From NCBI GenBank assembly GCA_045616125.1, contig JAZLGC010000056.1, positions 1-64,000 of the forward strand: a stretch of DNA of 64,000 bases, written 5' to 3'. The notes beneath the pieces were generated by a model that ran no database searches, was not told the origin of the DNA, and worked only from the letters and a program-made list of their open reading frames with translations. Numbering within the stretch: the stretch's first letter is position 1; the number at the start of each line of letters is the position of its first letter. Source of the stretch: Treponema_I sp045616125 (GTDB lineage Bacteria > Spirochaetota > Spirochaetia > Treponematales > Treponemataceae). The translations under genes and the position numbers were made by a program. Below, piece after piece: positions 41,712 to 50,742 of the stretch.

Positions 41712-41800
41712 GATAGTATCCCTTTTTTTGATAGTGGCCATAGTATACCACGATTTCTGCTATGTACGCCCAGACGATGGTGATATACTCAACAGTATCT
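41712..41800. promoter_or_regulatory. Divergent promoters of GH3 and HD-GYP genes
   Basis: Leftward TGGTATACT about 25 nt before the GH3 start, leaving a leader with a Shine-Dalgarno. Rightward TGATATACT with TATACT at 41784-41789, 11 nt before the ATG at 41801, and no Shine-Dalgarno. Confidence 0.45.
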
Positions 41801-42985
41801 ATGAATGTGTTTCAGAAAATCATCAAGACAATCAATACTTCCGCAGATGATCCGCTACAGAGTCAGCATCATTATCTGGCATACAGTGCCGGATGTCTGG
41901 TTATTTCCTTTGTCTGCATCATCACCACATCCTTAAACTTTTATCATGGCTATGTGGCCATGGGTATCAGCACCGCTATTCTGATGGTGGGGTTTGCGGT
42001 AACAGCATTCCTCCTCTGGAAACATATATATGATTTGGCGATAATCATTGTTGCACTTCTTCTTGCATTCATCTTTACCTGGTATGCCGTAACTGGTGGC
42101 AATTTCGGTTTTGCCATCATCTGGATCCTGCTGGTTCCCCTTATTGCCATGACTACTCTGGGACTGAAAATCGGTACCCTGCTGAGTCTGTATTTTCAGT
42201 TGCTGCTTTTTGCGCTGTTCCTGACTCCGCTAAAGCAGCATATGGCAGCCTACTATACCGAAATCTTTATGGAGCGGTTCCCCTTTGTCTATCTCATCGG
42301 GTTTATCGTTTCCTTTATCCTGCAATATCAGCTGCATGCTTCCCGCATCAGGTTGCTGGCCCATGAAGAAGAACTGCAGCAGGCTGTTATTGAGGAGCGG
42401 AACCGGGTTTCAGAAATTTCGCTTCAGACAATTCTTTCCATCAGCAACGCAGTTGATGCCAAGGACCGCTATACGCAGCAGCATTCCAGGCGGGTGGCGC
42501 AGTATTCCGGCATGATTGCTGAGAAACTGGGATGGGATGAAAAACAGGTTGAGCAGATTAAGCAGATTGCATTGCTGCATGATATCGGGAAAATCTCCAT
42601 CAGTGACCATATTCTCAATAAGCCGGGAGAACTGTCCGAAGATGAATATGCTGCCATGCGGACTCATACGGAAGAAGGAAGCCGGATTCTTAAAGATCTG
42701 ACTCTTTTGCCCAATGTAGCCTATGGTGCCCGGTATCATCACGAGCATTATGATGGATCAGGGTATCCGGAGCATTTAAAGAAAGACGAAATCCCGATAG
42801 AAGGACGGATTATTGCCATTGCCGATGCCTTTGATGCCATGAATTCCAACCGTGTTTACCGCACCCATTTACCCAAAGAAACAATTCTGGATGAATTGAA
42901 AGCCCATAGCGGAACTCAGTTTGATCCCCGGTTGATAGAATTGTTCCTCCCCGTAGCTGAATCGATTATGGAATCCGAGGACTGA
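41801..42985 (+). CDS. Membrane HD-GYP phosphodiesterase
   Basis: 394 aa from ATG 41801 (an ATG 13 codons earlier precedes the probable promoter box). About five or six membrane segments fill residues 25-190. The HD-GYP domain occupies 205-390: QHSRRVAQYS, LLHDIGKI, HTEEGSRIL, YHHEHYDGSGYP, RIIAIADAFDAMNSNRVYR. All metal-binding residues and the GYP are present, so cyclic di-GMP hydrolysis is likely. It opposes the GGDEF enzyme at 5.5 kb. Confidence 0.92.
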   Translation: MNVFQKIIKTINTSADDPLQSQHHYLAYSAGCLVISFVCIITTSLNFYHGYVAMGISTAILMVGFAVTAFLLWKHIYDLAIIIVALLLAFIFTWYAVTGGNFGFAIIWILLVPLIAMTTLGLKIGTLLSLYFQLLLFALFLTPLKQHMAAYYTEIFMERFPFVYLIGFIVSFILQYQLHASRIRLLAHEEELQQAVIEERNRVSEISLQTILSISNAVDAKDRYTQQHSRRVAQYSGMIAEKLGWDEKQVEQIKQIALLHDIGKISISDHILNKPGELSEDEYAAMRTHTEEGSRILKDLTLLPNVAYGARYHHEHYDGSGYPEHLKKDEIPIEGRIIAIADAFDAMNSNRVYRTHLPKETILDELKAHSGTQFDPRLIELFLPVAESIMESED

Positions 42986-43020
42986 GCTCACCAAAAAGGT
43001 TATTTGTCAACAAAAAACTA

Positions 43021-43085
43021 TGTCATGTTTCTGTCATATTTAAACATGACAGTGTCACATTTTAAACATGACAGTGTCATGTCCG
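43021..43085. repeat. Repeated TGTCATGTTT / AAACATGACA motifs
   Basis: TGTCATGTTT at 43021-43030, then AAACATGACAGTGTCA twice, 22 bp apart (from 43042 and 43064), ending TGTCATGTCC. The core ACATGACAGTG(A/T)CA occurs here at 43044-43057 and 43066-43079 and also at 30621-30634 by the addB promoter. Could be operators or a small repeat array. The rest of the 214-bp gap holds nothing recognised. Confidence 0.6.
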
Positions 43086-43199
43086 GCCTTTTTACTATTG
43101 ACTACAGAAAAAATCCAACACTAGCATTGATTGCAGATAAAAAATGCTGCTGGTCTTGAAGTGCACTTCATTTCGTGGCGGCATCAAAGGAGTGTTCTA

Positions 43200-44036
43200 A
43201 TGAGAACAAAAAGTGTTTTGACTGCCATCGCTTACTATCTGGTATTTGCTGTGCTGTTCGTTGCGGTTGTAGCTGGTACTGTTGTTGCAGTTATTGCGGT
43301 TGAAGTCAGTCGGGATGTCAGCACTGCAGATTCTACAGAAATAATGACGACCGTTATGCTGTTTATCATGTCTGTTGCCTATGCAGTTCCCATACTTATT
43401 TTCTATGCCTTCTTCAAACTGCGCAAAAAGAATGTAAAGGAGGAATGGGGGTTTAATGGTTTTTCAAAGCAGTTGGGGTTGTATGCTGCCGGTGCTGCCT
43501 TTTTCCTGCAGTTTGCCTGGCTTTTCTTTATCAATAAGGGCTCTTCTTCTGCACTAATGAGAAATGAATTATCCTCTTTGCAGCTGATAGCAGTTATATT
43601 TAACAGCCTGTTGGTTGCTCCGTTCTGTCATCAGACTCTGATGAACGGCATCATTTATACCCGTGCCGAAAAGGGAAATTCCCCTCTGACAGCCTGCATT
43701 ATCACTGTTGCACTACCAATAATCGTACTGCTGGCAGCAAATATTGTTATTGCTTTCCTTCCGGCACCAAGTCCTGTTTCTGTTGGCAGCCGTATTCAAG
43801 GTCTGGTATTTTCCTTTCTGTCAGAGCTGTTCTTTGTGTATCTGTTCAGTAAGTCCCGTTCTCTGTGGATCTGTATTATGGCGTCCATTGCTTCCAGCAT
43901 TCCCGGTGTATGCATGCAGCTGTTCAATTACCCGTCAGACGGTGTCCGTTATACGTTCTGCGTAATTTTCGCCCTCTGTGGAGCAGCATTGCTGTATCTG
44001 TGTATCCGCCAGCTCAGAAAATCCCGTATCCATTGA
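43200..44036 (+). CDS. Integral membrane protein, possibly degenerate CPBP (CAAX protease-like) family
   Basis: 278 aa from ATG 43200, which has AAAGGAG upstream; an in-frame start 23 codons earlier lacks one. About eight membrane segments. VAPFCHQTLMNGIIYT near residue 145 lies where CPBP proteins have APxxEExxFRG, but both glutamates are missing, so it would be inactive as a protease. Family membership is uncertain. Confidence 0.6.
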   Translation: MRTKSVLTAIAYYLVFAVLFVAVVAGTVVAVIAVEVSRDVSTADSTEIMTTVMLFIMSVAYAVPILIFYAFFKLRKKNVKEEWGFNGFSKQLGLYAAGAAFFLQFAWLFFINKGSSSALMRNELSSLQLIAVIFNSLLVAPFCHQTLMNGIIYTRAEKGNSPLTACIITVALPIIVLLAANIVIAFLPAPSPVSVGSRIQGLVFSFLSELFFVYLFSKSRSLWICIMASIASSIPGVCMQLFNYPSDGVRYTFCVIFALCGAALLYLCIRQLRKSRIH

Positions 44037-44138
44037 GCACACCATGACAAAAATCGGGGGAATTGGAACGAGTTGAATACCTTAATTACGCAAAAAATAC
44101 ATAAGTAAAGTCAGAGAGGAAAATTGTTTCAGTTACTC

Positions 44139-44205
44139 CATCCTGCATGACCGGAACCGCTATGATGAAATCCTTGTCATGCAGGATGGAAAGTTACATA
44201 TTGCA
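44139..44205 (+). pseudogene. Frameshifted remnant of an ABC transporter 3' end
   Basis: The last 20 codons read HDRNRYDEILVMQDGKLHIA and a stop, nearly identical in DNA to 37248-37302 of the ABC half-transporter gene. Upstream the frame is lost after a few codons (GTTTCAGTTACTCCATCCTG against GTATCCCACCTTCTG). Its natural TAA differs from the repeat-derived stop of the intact gene. It also contains a 13-bp inverted repeat, CATCCTGCATGAC/GTCATGCAGGATG. Confidence 0.75.
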
Positions 44206-44350
44206 TAATCCTGAATCTGCCCAAAATCTTACTATTTTCTGCAATCCTTTCTTCTGATGGCGCTGATTCGGTATTTTTCTTGTGCATACAGAAAAACGAA
44301 CTAGAATGATAGAAGTAGACGTTTAAACATAAACGGCTGGAAGGATTTCT
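44206..44350. promoter_or_regulatory. Upstream region of the chemoreceptor gene
   Basis: Contains TAGAAT as a possible -10 at about 44303 and AAGGA 6 nt before the ATG. Nothing else stands out. Confidence 0.35.
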
Positions 44351-46432
44351 ATGCGTATCAATCTTAAATTCAAGCTTATTATTATGATGGTTATTCTGGT
44401 TATTCTGGCAAATTTTGTTGTGGGTACCATTGCAATAAATACGTCCCGCTCTGCCATGGAAGATTCAATCAAGCAGACAATGACCGCCAATACTGAAAAA
44501 ACAGCATTGCAGATTCAGGATATGAATGAAAAAGAGTTTTCCATGCTCCGTGCAATTGCAGAACTTCCTTTCATAAAAGACCCTGACTATGACTTATATG
44601 ATAAAACCGTACAATTACATAACATTATTAACAGCGATTCAAGTAAATATGAGAACGTCAGTTATTACAACCTTGAAGGAAACAGTTACAGTGCTGCCGG
44701 TGTATATCACAGTTCTGCTACCAAGGACTATTACCTTGCTGCAATTAGCGGTAAGGAATTTGTCTGCGACCCATTCTACAGCGATGTAGGACAGAAAGTT
44801 CTGCAGATTTATTCCGTACCGGTACGAGGAAATGACGGAAAAATCAATGGTGTTGTGGTTGGCATTCTGTTCGGAGACCGTCTTGGAGAGGCCGTAAAGA
44901 CCATTGATGTTGGTGGTGGATTCCATCCTGTAGTAATTAATACTACCAACGGTGCGGTTATAGCCAATGTGAATGATGATTCTCTGAACGAGAATCCTGA
45001 TAGCACCGTTAATTCTCAGAGTGTTGTAGGAAAAGCCATGGCAGATGCTATTGCCAGAAACCGCGGTACCGTTACGTTCTTTGATGAGAAACTGCAGCAG
45101 ACCATGACCGCCAGTTATCAGCCGGTTGAAGGTTCCGACTGGGCTGTTTTCTGTATTGCTCCCTATGACTTTTATTATGCCAAATTGAAGAATCTTGAAT
45201 CTTTCATGATGGCAGGTCTTGTTATCTGTACGCTTTTGGGTATCATTTTTGGCTATATTCTTGTTTCTATCCTTCTTAAGCCTCTTTCTTCCGTTACTAA
45301 GGCTATTCGTGATGTTGCCAGCGGTAATGCAGATTTAACCAAGCGTTTACCAAAAGCATACAACGATGAGATTGGGGATGTAGTAAATGGCTTTAACCAG
45401 TTTGTAGAAAAACTGCAGTCAATCATAAAGGATATAAAGTCATCGAATACTGGACTTGAAAGTGCCGGACAGAACCTGAATACCAGTATGGAAGAAAATT
45501 CTGCTTCCATACAGGAAATCATGTATAACATTGACTCTGTACATACTCAGATTACCCATCAGGGAAACAGCGTAAACCAGACGGCTGGAGCCGTAAATGA
45601 AATCGCCTCAAATATTGAATCTCTGGAAAAAATGATAGATTCCCAGAGCTATGGCGTTTCACAGGCCAGCACTGCAGTTGAACAGATGATTGGAAACATT
45701 ACATCGGTTAATCATTCTATGGATATGATGACTGAATCATTTGAAAAACTGTTGAATAGTGCCAATAACGGTGCAACTCTTCAGTCTGATACAGCAACCA
45801 GTATTGAAAAAATCAAAGATCAGAGTGAAACCCTGCAGGAAGCAAACCTGGCCATTGCCGCCATTGCAGAACAGACAAACCTTCTTGCAATGAATGCCGC
45901 TATTGAGGCAGCTCATGCAGGCGATGCCGGTAAGGGATTCTCAGTTGTAGCTGATGAAATCCGTAAACTGTCAGAAACTTCCAGCCAGCAGTCACGGACC
46001 ATCGGTGAACAGCTTACCAGTATCCGCTCAGCCATTGATGAGATGGTTACTGCTTCCCAGCAGTCAAGCGTCGCATTCCTTGAAGTAACCACCCGTATTT
46101 CTGATACCGATCAGATTGTCCGTCAGATTAAAGCTGCCATGGAAGAACAGGAAGTGGGGTCACGTCAGATTACCGATGCCCTGCATTCATTGAATGACAG
46201 CACTGTTGAAGTAAAAACTGCCTCCCGTGAAATGTCAGAAGGCAACAAGGCTATTCTTGATGAGGTGAAAAACCTGCAGGATGCTACCGATGCAATGAAA
46301 GACTCAATGACAAAAATGTCTGACAGTGCAAAGAAAATCAATGAGACTGGCGTAGAACTGAATGATATTTCCGAGCAGATGAAAGAAAGCATCAGCGGTA
46401 TCGGAAGCGAAATCAATCAGTTCAAGATTTGA
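44351..46432 (+). CDS. Methyl-accepting chemotaxis protein
   Basis: 693 aa. First membrane helix at residues 8-29; a large periplasmic sensor (dCache-type, with YYNLEGNSYSAAGVYHSS and DRLGEAVKTIDVGGGF) to about 280; second helix near 288-308; HAMP (ILLKPLSSVTKAIRDVASGNADL) to about 360; then the signalling coil with the invariant tip AIAEQTNLLAMNAAIEAAHA. No C-terminal pentapeptide for CheR tethering. Ligand unknown. It would signal through the CheW at 22.6 kb. Confidence 0.95.
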   Translation: MRINLKFKLIIMMVILVILANFVVGTIAINTSRSAMEDSIKQTMTANTEKTALQIQDMNEKEFSMLRAIAELPFIKDPDYDLYDKTVQLHNIINSDSSKYENVSYYNLEGNSYSAAGVYHSSATKDYYLAAISGKEFVCDPFYSDVGQKVLQIYSVPVRGNDGKINGVVVGILFGDRLGEAVKTIDVGGGFHPVVINTTNGAVIANVNDDSLNENPDSTVNSQSVVGKAMADAIARNRGTVTFFDEKLQQTMTASYQPVEGSDWAVFCIAPYDFYYAKLKNLESFMMAGLVICTLLGIIFGYILVSILLKPLSSVTKAIRDVASGNADLTKRLPKAYNDEIGDVVNGFNQFVEKLQSIIKDIKSSNTGLESAGQNLNTSMEENSASIQEIMYNIDSVHTQITHQGNSVNQTAGAVNEIASNIESLEKMIDSQSYGVSQASTAVEQMIGNITSVNHSMDMMTESFEKLLNSANNGATLQSDTATSIEKIKDQSETLQEANLAIAAIAEQTNLLAMNAAIEAAHAGDAGKGFSVVADEIRKLSETSSQQSRTIGEQLTSIRSAIDEMVTASQQSSVAFLEVTTRISDTDQIVRQIKAAMEEQEVGSRQITDALHSLNDSTVEVKTASREMSEGNKAILDEVKNLQDATDAMKDSMTKMSDSAKKINETGVELNDISEQMKESISGIGSEINQFKI

Positions 46433-46470
46433 TGGTTTGCAAAGCAGCCGGAACAGGATACCTGCATCCA

Positions 46471-46505
46471 TTGAGCAGTAAGTTCAAAATCGGTATACTT
46501 GCGGC
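46471..46505 (+). promoter_or_regulatory. purL promoter, leaderless type
   Basis: TTGAGC (46471-46476), an exact 17-nt spacer, TATACT (46494-46499), then TGCGGC and ATG. This is the clearest leaderless promoter in the window. Confidence 0.6.
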
Positions 46506-49500
46506 ATGTACCGCATCTATACCGAACGTAAACCTGGGTTCGAAAATGAAGCCCGCCGCATTCAGGGCGAAATTGCTCATTTTCTTGGTGTTTCAAGCGT
46601 AACTGGTGTACGCTATTTGAATCGTTACGATATTGAAAATGCCAGCGACGAAGCTTGCAAAGAAGCTGCAGTCCGCATTTTCTCCGAGCCGCAGAGCGAT
46701 GTGTGCTTCTTTGAACACTTTCCGCTTGCAGAAAACGACACGGTCATCATCTGGGAATACCTTCCCGGCCAGTACGACCAGCGCTCAGACAGCGCCGAAC
46801 AGTGTCTTTCACTGCTGCTCAGTTCTTTGGGCGAAACCGGTGCCAAACCAACCGTTCGTTGTGCAAAACTGGTAGTTCTTACCGGCAGCGTAACTCCTTC
46901 TGATGTAGAAAAAATCCAGAAATATCTGATTAACCCGGTAGACAGCCGTCTGGCTAAACCGGAAATTCCTGCAACCTTAAAAATGGATATTACCCAGCCC
47001 GGTGATATCCCGGTATATGACGGCTTCATCGGTCTTGATGCTGCCGGTCTTTCTGACCTTCGCGAAAAAATGGGTCTTGCCATGGATAATGCAGACATCG
47101 CATTCATGCAGGACTACTTTAAAAAAGAAGGCCGCAATCCTACTGAAACTGAAATCCGTGTTCTTGATACCTACTGGTCAGACCACTGCCGCCATACCAC
47201 CTTCAACACCGTACTTGAAGATATCAGTGTTGATGATGGCGACATGACTGCTCCCATTACCGCATCTCTGGATGAATACAAAGCCATCCGCGATGAACTG
47301 TATGCCGGACGCAACAAGCCACTGACCCTTATGGACATGGCCTGTATCGGTGCCAAATACCTGAAGAAACACGGCAAACTTGACGACATCGAACTTTCTG
47401 AAGAAATCAACGCCTGTTCCATCTACATTGATGTTGATGTTGCAGACTTTGCAGAAGCCGGCAATAAATCCAACAACCGTACCGAAAAATGGCTCTTGCA
47501 GTTCAAGAACGAAACCCATAACCACCCGACCGAAATCGAACCATTCGGTGGTGCTGCTACCTGTATCGGTGGTGCCATCCGTGACCCCCTTTCCGGCCGT
47601 GCCTGGGTTTATCAGTCACTGCGTGTAACCGGTGCTTCTGATCCTACCGTTCCACTGTCAGCAACCCGCGAAGGTAAACTGCCACAGAAAAAACTGACTA
47701 CCGAAGCTGCTCAGGGCTTCTCTTCATACGGTAACCAGATTGGTCTTACCACCGGTCAGGTTGCAGAAATGTACCACCCTGGTTTTGAAGCAAAACGCAT
47801 GGAACTGGGTGCCGTAATTGCCGCTGTTCCTGCTGAATGTGTAAAACGTGAAGTTCCGGATGCCGGTGATGTGGTCATTCTGGTTGGTGGCGGTACCGGC
47901 CGTGACGGCATCGGTGGTGCAACTGGTTCTTCAAAAGCACATAACGTTAAATCAGTTACCACTGCCGCTGCAGAAGTTCAGAAAGGTAATGCCGTAGAAG
48001 AACGCAAAATCCAGCGTCTGTTCCGTAACCGCGATGTTTCCAACATGATCCGCCGCTGTAACGACTTCGGTGCCGGTGGTGTATCGGTAGCCGTAGGTGA
48101 ACTGGCTCCCGGCCTGCTCATTAACCTGGATAACGTTCCTAAAAAATACGAAGGTCTTAACGGTACTGAACTGGCTATTTCTGAAAGCCAGGAACGCATG
48201 GCCATTGTTGTTCGTGCAAAAGACGGTCCGGCTCTTATTGCCGCAGCCGCTGCAGAAAACCTGAATGCCGTTCAGATTGCTACCGTAACGGACACCAACC
48301 GCCTGGTTATGACCTGGCGCGGTAAAACCATCGTAGATATTGACCGTGGATTCCTTGATACTGCCGGTGCAAGCCGCAGTGCAAAATCTCACATTACTTC
48401 TCCGGTAAAAGCAGAATCTCCACTGTGTGCACCTCTGGCTTCCGTTCAGAATGTACTGAACGAAGACTGCGGCTGTGCCAGCAATACCGCTACCCCTGAA
48501 CAGAAAGGTGCCAAACTGCAGAAAGCATGGCTTACCAACATGCAGGATCTGGCCGTATGTTCACAGCGCGGCTTAGGCGAACGGTTTGACGGTTCCATCG
48601 GTGCTGCCACCGTTATGTTCCCTTATGGCGGTAAATACCAGAGCACCCCGGAAAGCGGCTGTGCTGCAAAAATTCCGGTTATTTTCCCTGCAGAAACCAA
48701 CACTGCATCCCTTATGACCTTTGGATATGATCCACGGGTTGCCAGCTGGTCTCCATACCACGGTGCACAGACTGCAGTACTGTACTCACTGGCCCGTATT
48801 TCTGCCCTGGGTGGTCGTCCTGCTGACTGCCGCCTGACATTCCAGGAATACTTTGAACGCACCAGTTCTGCAGAAGCCTGGGGTAAACCAACGGCTGCCC
48901 TGTTGGGTGCCCTTTCTGCCCAGAAAGCCATGGGAACTGCTGCCATCGGCGGTAAAGACTCCATGTCTGGTACCTTTGGTGATATCCACGTTCCACCGAC
49001 ACTGGTTTCTTTTGCCGTAACTACCAACGATGCCCGTCATATGGTTTCCGGTTCCTTCAAAAACGCCGGCAATACCGTATACTACATCCCCTGTTCCTAT
49101 AACGAAGACCTTACTCCGGACTTTGACGCCTTTACCAAAGCCAGTGATGCATTGTACAGCCTGACTCAGAAAGACGCCGTGGCTGCCGTATACCCGGTAG
49201 GTGCCGGTGGTATTGCAGAAGCCGTAACTAAAATGGCATTCGGTAACAGAATCGGTTTTGTCTTTGATGCCGACAGCTACGCAAAAATCCGCGAAGCACA
49301 GGGCGTACAGGGCAAAGTGCTGCTTGATGCAGGCAAAACCTGTACCAGCTGGCTTTTATTCAGCCCCTTCTACGGTTCACTCATTGCAGAAGTTTCTGCA
49401 GAAAACAAGGCTGCATTTGAATCTGCCTTTGCCGGTGTAGAAAATAAACCCTTTGTTCTGGGTACTACCACTGCTGAACGCACCATCGCCGTTAAGAAAG

Positions 49501-50537
49501 CCGTTATCGATCTGGCAGAAGCTGAAAAACTGTGGGAACAGCCACTTTCAGAAGTATTCCCGCCAATCGTAAAAGGCAGCGATGATGCCGCAAAAGCAGC
49601 CGCTCTTCCTGAATGGGCAACCAGAACCCACGAATCTCTGGAAGCAGCCCGTGCAGGATCCCTGAGCTCGTCGAAGGGTCCAACCATTCTTAACAAGTCT
49701 GCTGCAAAACCAAAAGTTGTTATCCCTGTATTCCCTGGTACCAACTGCGAATTTGATATGGGCCGTGCCTTCAGTCTGGCCGGTGCAGCACCGGAAATCG
49801 TCGTATTCCGCAACAATACTCCGGCAGCTCTTGCAGAAAGCCTGAAAGAACTGCAGACCAAACTGAGCACTGCACAGATTCTGGCTCTGGCTGGTGGTTT
49901 CTCTGCCGGTGATGAACCTGACGGTTCTGCCAAGTTCATTGCCAACGTACTGCGTGAAAACCGCATTACTGATGAAGTAATGGCCCTGCTGGACAACCGC
50001 AAAGGTCTGGTTCTGGGTATCTGTAACGGTTTCCAGGCTCTGATTAAGACCGGTCTTGTTCCTTACGGAAAGATCATTACCACCCCAACTGAAGATATGC
50101 CGACCCTGACGTACAACAATATCAGCCGTCATATCAGCCGTGTAGTACGTACCCGCATGGTAAGTGCCACAAGCCCCTGGGCTCTGGATCCAACCGTTCT
50201 GAATGCTGACACCCACCTGATTCCGATTTCTCACGGTGAAGGCCGTGTTATCATTTCAGAAGCCATGGCCAAAGATCTGTTTGCCAAAGGCCAGATCTTT
50301 ACCCAGTACGTTGACGAAAACGGCGTACCGGTAATGACCGAACCAGACAACCCCAACGGCTCACTGTATGCCATTGAAGGTATGACCAGCCCAGACGGCC
50401 GCGTACTTGGTAAAATGGGACACAATGAACGTACTCTGGGACCAAACACCGACGGTTCTTCAGATGAGCTGATTAAGAACATGAGCGGTAACCGCTGCCA
50501 GAACGTATTTGCAGCCGGCGTCCGCTATTTCGGCTAA
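46506..50537 (+). CDS. purL: Phosphoribosylformylglycinamidine synthase, large single-chain type
   Basis: 1343 aa, combining synthetase and glutaminase in one chain as in enterobacteria. Synthetase signatures: DTYWSDHCRHTTF near residue 220, FKNETHNHPTEIEPFGGAAT near 339, GVSVAVGELAPG, GGKDSMSGTF near 818. Glutaminase: FPGTNCEFDMGRAF, LGICNGFQAL with the catalytic Cys, and ISHGEGR. Catalyses the fourth step of purine synthesis. The linker between the two halves, near residues 1051-1059 (GSLSSSKGP), is encoded by a palindromic repeat. Codon use looks highly optimised. No Shine-Dalgarno. Confidence 0.97.
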   Translation: MYRIYTERKPGFENEARRIQGEIAHFLGVSSVTGVRYLNRYDIENASDEACKEAAVRIFSEPQSDVCFFEHFPLAENDTVIIWEYLPGQYDQRSDSAEQCLSLLLSSLGETGAKPTVRCAKLVVLTGSVTPSDVEKIQKYLINPVDSRLAKPEIPATLKMDITQPGDIPVYDGFIGLDAAGLSDLREKMGLAMDNADIAFMQDYFKKEGRNPTETEIRVLDTYWSDHCRHTTFNTVLEDISVDDGDMTAPITASLDEYKAIRDELYAGRNKPLTLMDMACIGAKYLKKHGKLDDIELSEEINACSIYIDVDVADFAEAGNKSNNRTEKWLLQFKNETHNHPTEIEPFGGAATCIGGAIRDPLSGRAWVYQSLRVTGASDPTVPLSATREGKLPQKKLTTEAAQGFSSYGNQIGLTTGQVAEMYHPGFEAKRMELGAVIAAVPAECVKREVPDAGDVVILVGGGTGRDGIGGATGSSKAHNVKSVTTAAAEVQKGNAVEERKIQRLFRNRDVSNMIRRCNDFGAGGVSVAVGELAPGLLINLDNVPKKYEGLNGTELAISESQERMAIVVRAKDGPALIAAAAAENLNAVQIATVTDTNRLVMTWRGKTIVDIDRGFLDTAGASRSAKSHITSPVKAESPLCAPLASVQNVLNEDCGCASNTATPEQKGAKLQKAWLTNMQDLAVCSQRGLGERFDGSIGAATVMFPYGGKYQSTPESGCAAKIPVIFPAETNTASLMTFGYDPRVASWSPYHGAQTAVLYSLARISALGGRPADCRLTFQEYFERTSSAEAWGKPTAALLGALSAQKAMGTAAIGGKDSMSGTFGDIHVPPTLVSFAVTTNDARHMVSGSFKNAGNTVYYIPCSYNEDLTPDFDAFTKASDALYSLTQKDAVAAVYPVGAGGIAEAVTKMAFGNRIGFVFDADSYAKIREAQGVQGKVLLDAGKTCTSWLLFSPFYGSLIAEVSAENKAAFESAFAGVENKPFVLGTTTAERTIAVKKAVIDLAEAEKLWEQPLSEVFPPIVKGSDDAAKAAALPEWATRTHESLEAARAGSLSSSKGPTILNKSAAKPKVVIPVFPGTNCEFDMGRAFSLAGAAPEIVVFRNNTPAALAESLKELQTKLSTAQILALAGGFSAGDEPDGSAKFIANVLRENRITDEVMALLDNRKGLVLGICNGFQALIKTGLVPYGKIITTPTEDMPTLTYNNISRHISRVVRTRMVSATSPWALDPTVLNADTHLIPISHGEGRVIISEAMAKDLFAKGQIFTQYVDENGVPVMTEPDNPNGSLYAIEGMTSPDGRVLGKMGHNERTLGPNTDGSSDELIKNMSGNRCQNVFAAGVRYFG
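49657..49682. repeat. Palindromic repeat in frame within purL
   Basis: GGATCCCTGAGC and TCGAAGGGTCC arms around TCG. The sequence is of the CCCTGAGCTTGTCGAAGGG type, a palindrome widely dispersed between genes in many bacteria. It encodes GSLSSSKGP in the linker before the glutaminase domain and keeps the frame. Confidence 0.7.
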
Positions 50538-50547
50538 TATTCTGTTA

Positions 50548-50600
50548 TACCCGTATGAAAAACTGCAGCGATGCAGTATCCTTCGTACGGGTTTATTTTT
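50548..50600 (+). terminator. purL terminator
   Basis: ACCCGTA pairs with TACGGGT, enclosing a small CTGCAGCGATGCAG hairpin, and is followed by TTATTTTT. Confidence 0.82.
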
Positions 50601-50742
50601 CCATAAGTATTCTCTGATGGCCAGTTGGAAAGATTTGATGAAAATATTGCCAGACACTGACTGACTGGCAGTATTTTCATTATGTATTGTTCAGATTTGT
50701 CCATCAGGGGATAGTATCAACTATTAATCTAAGGATATGTTT

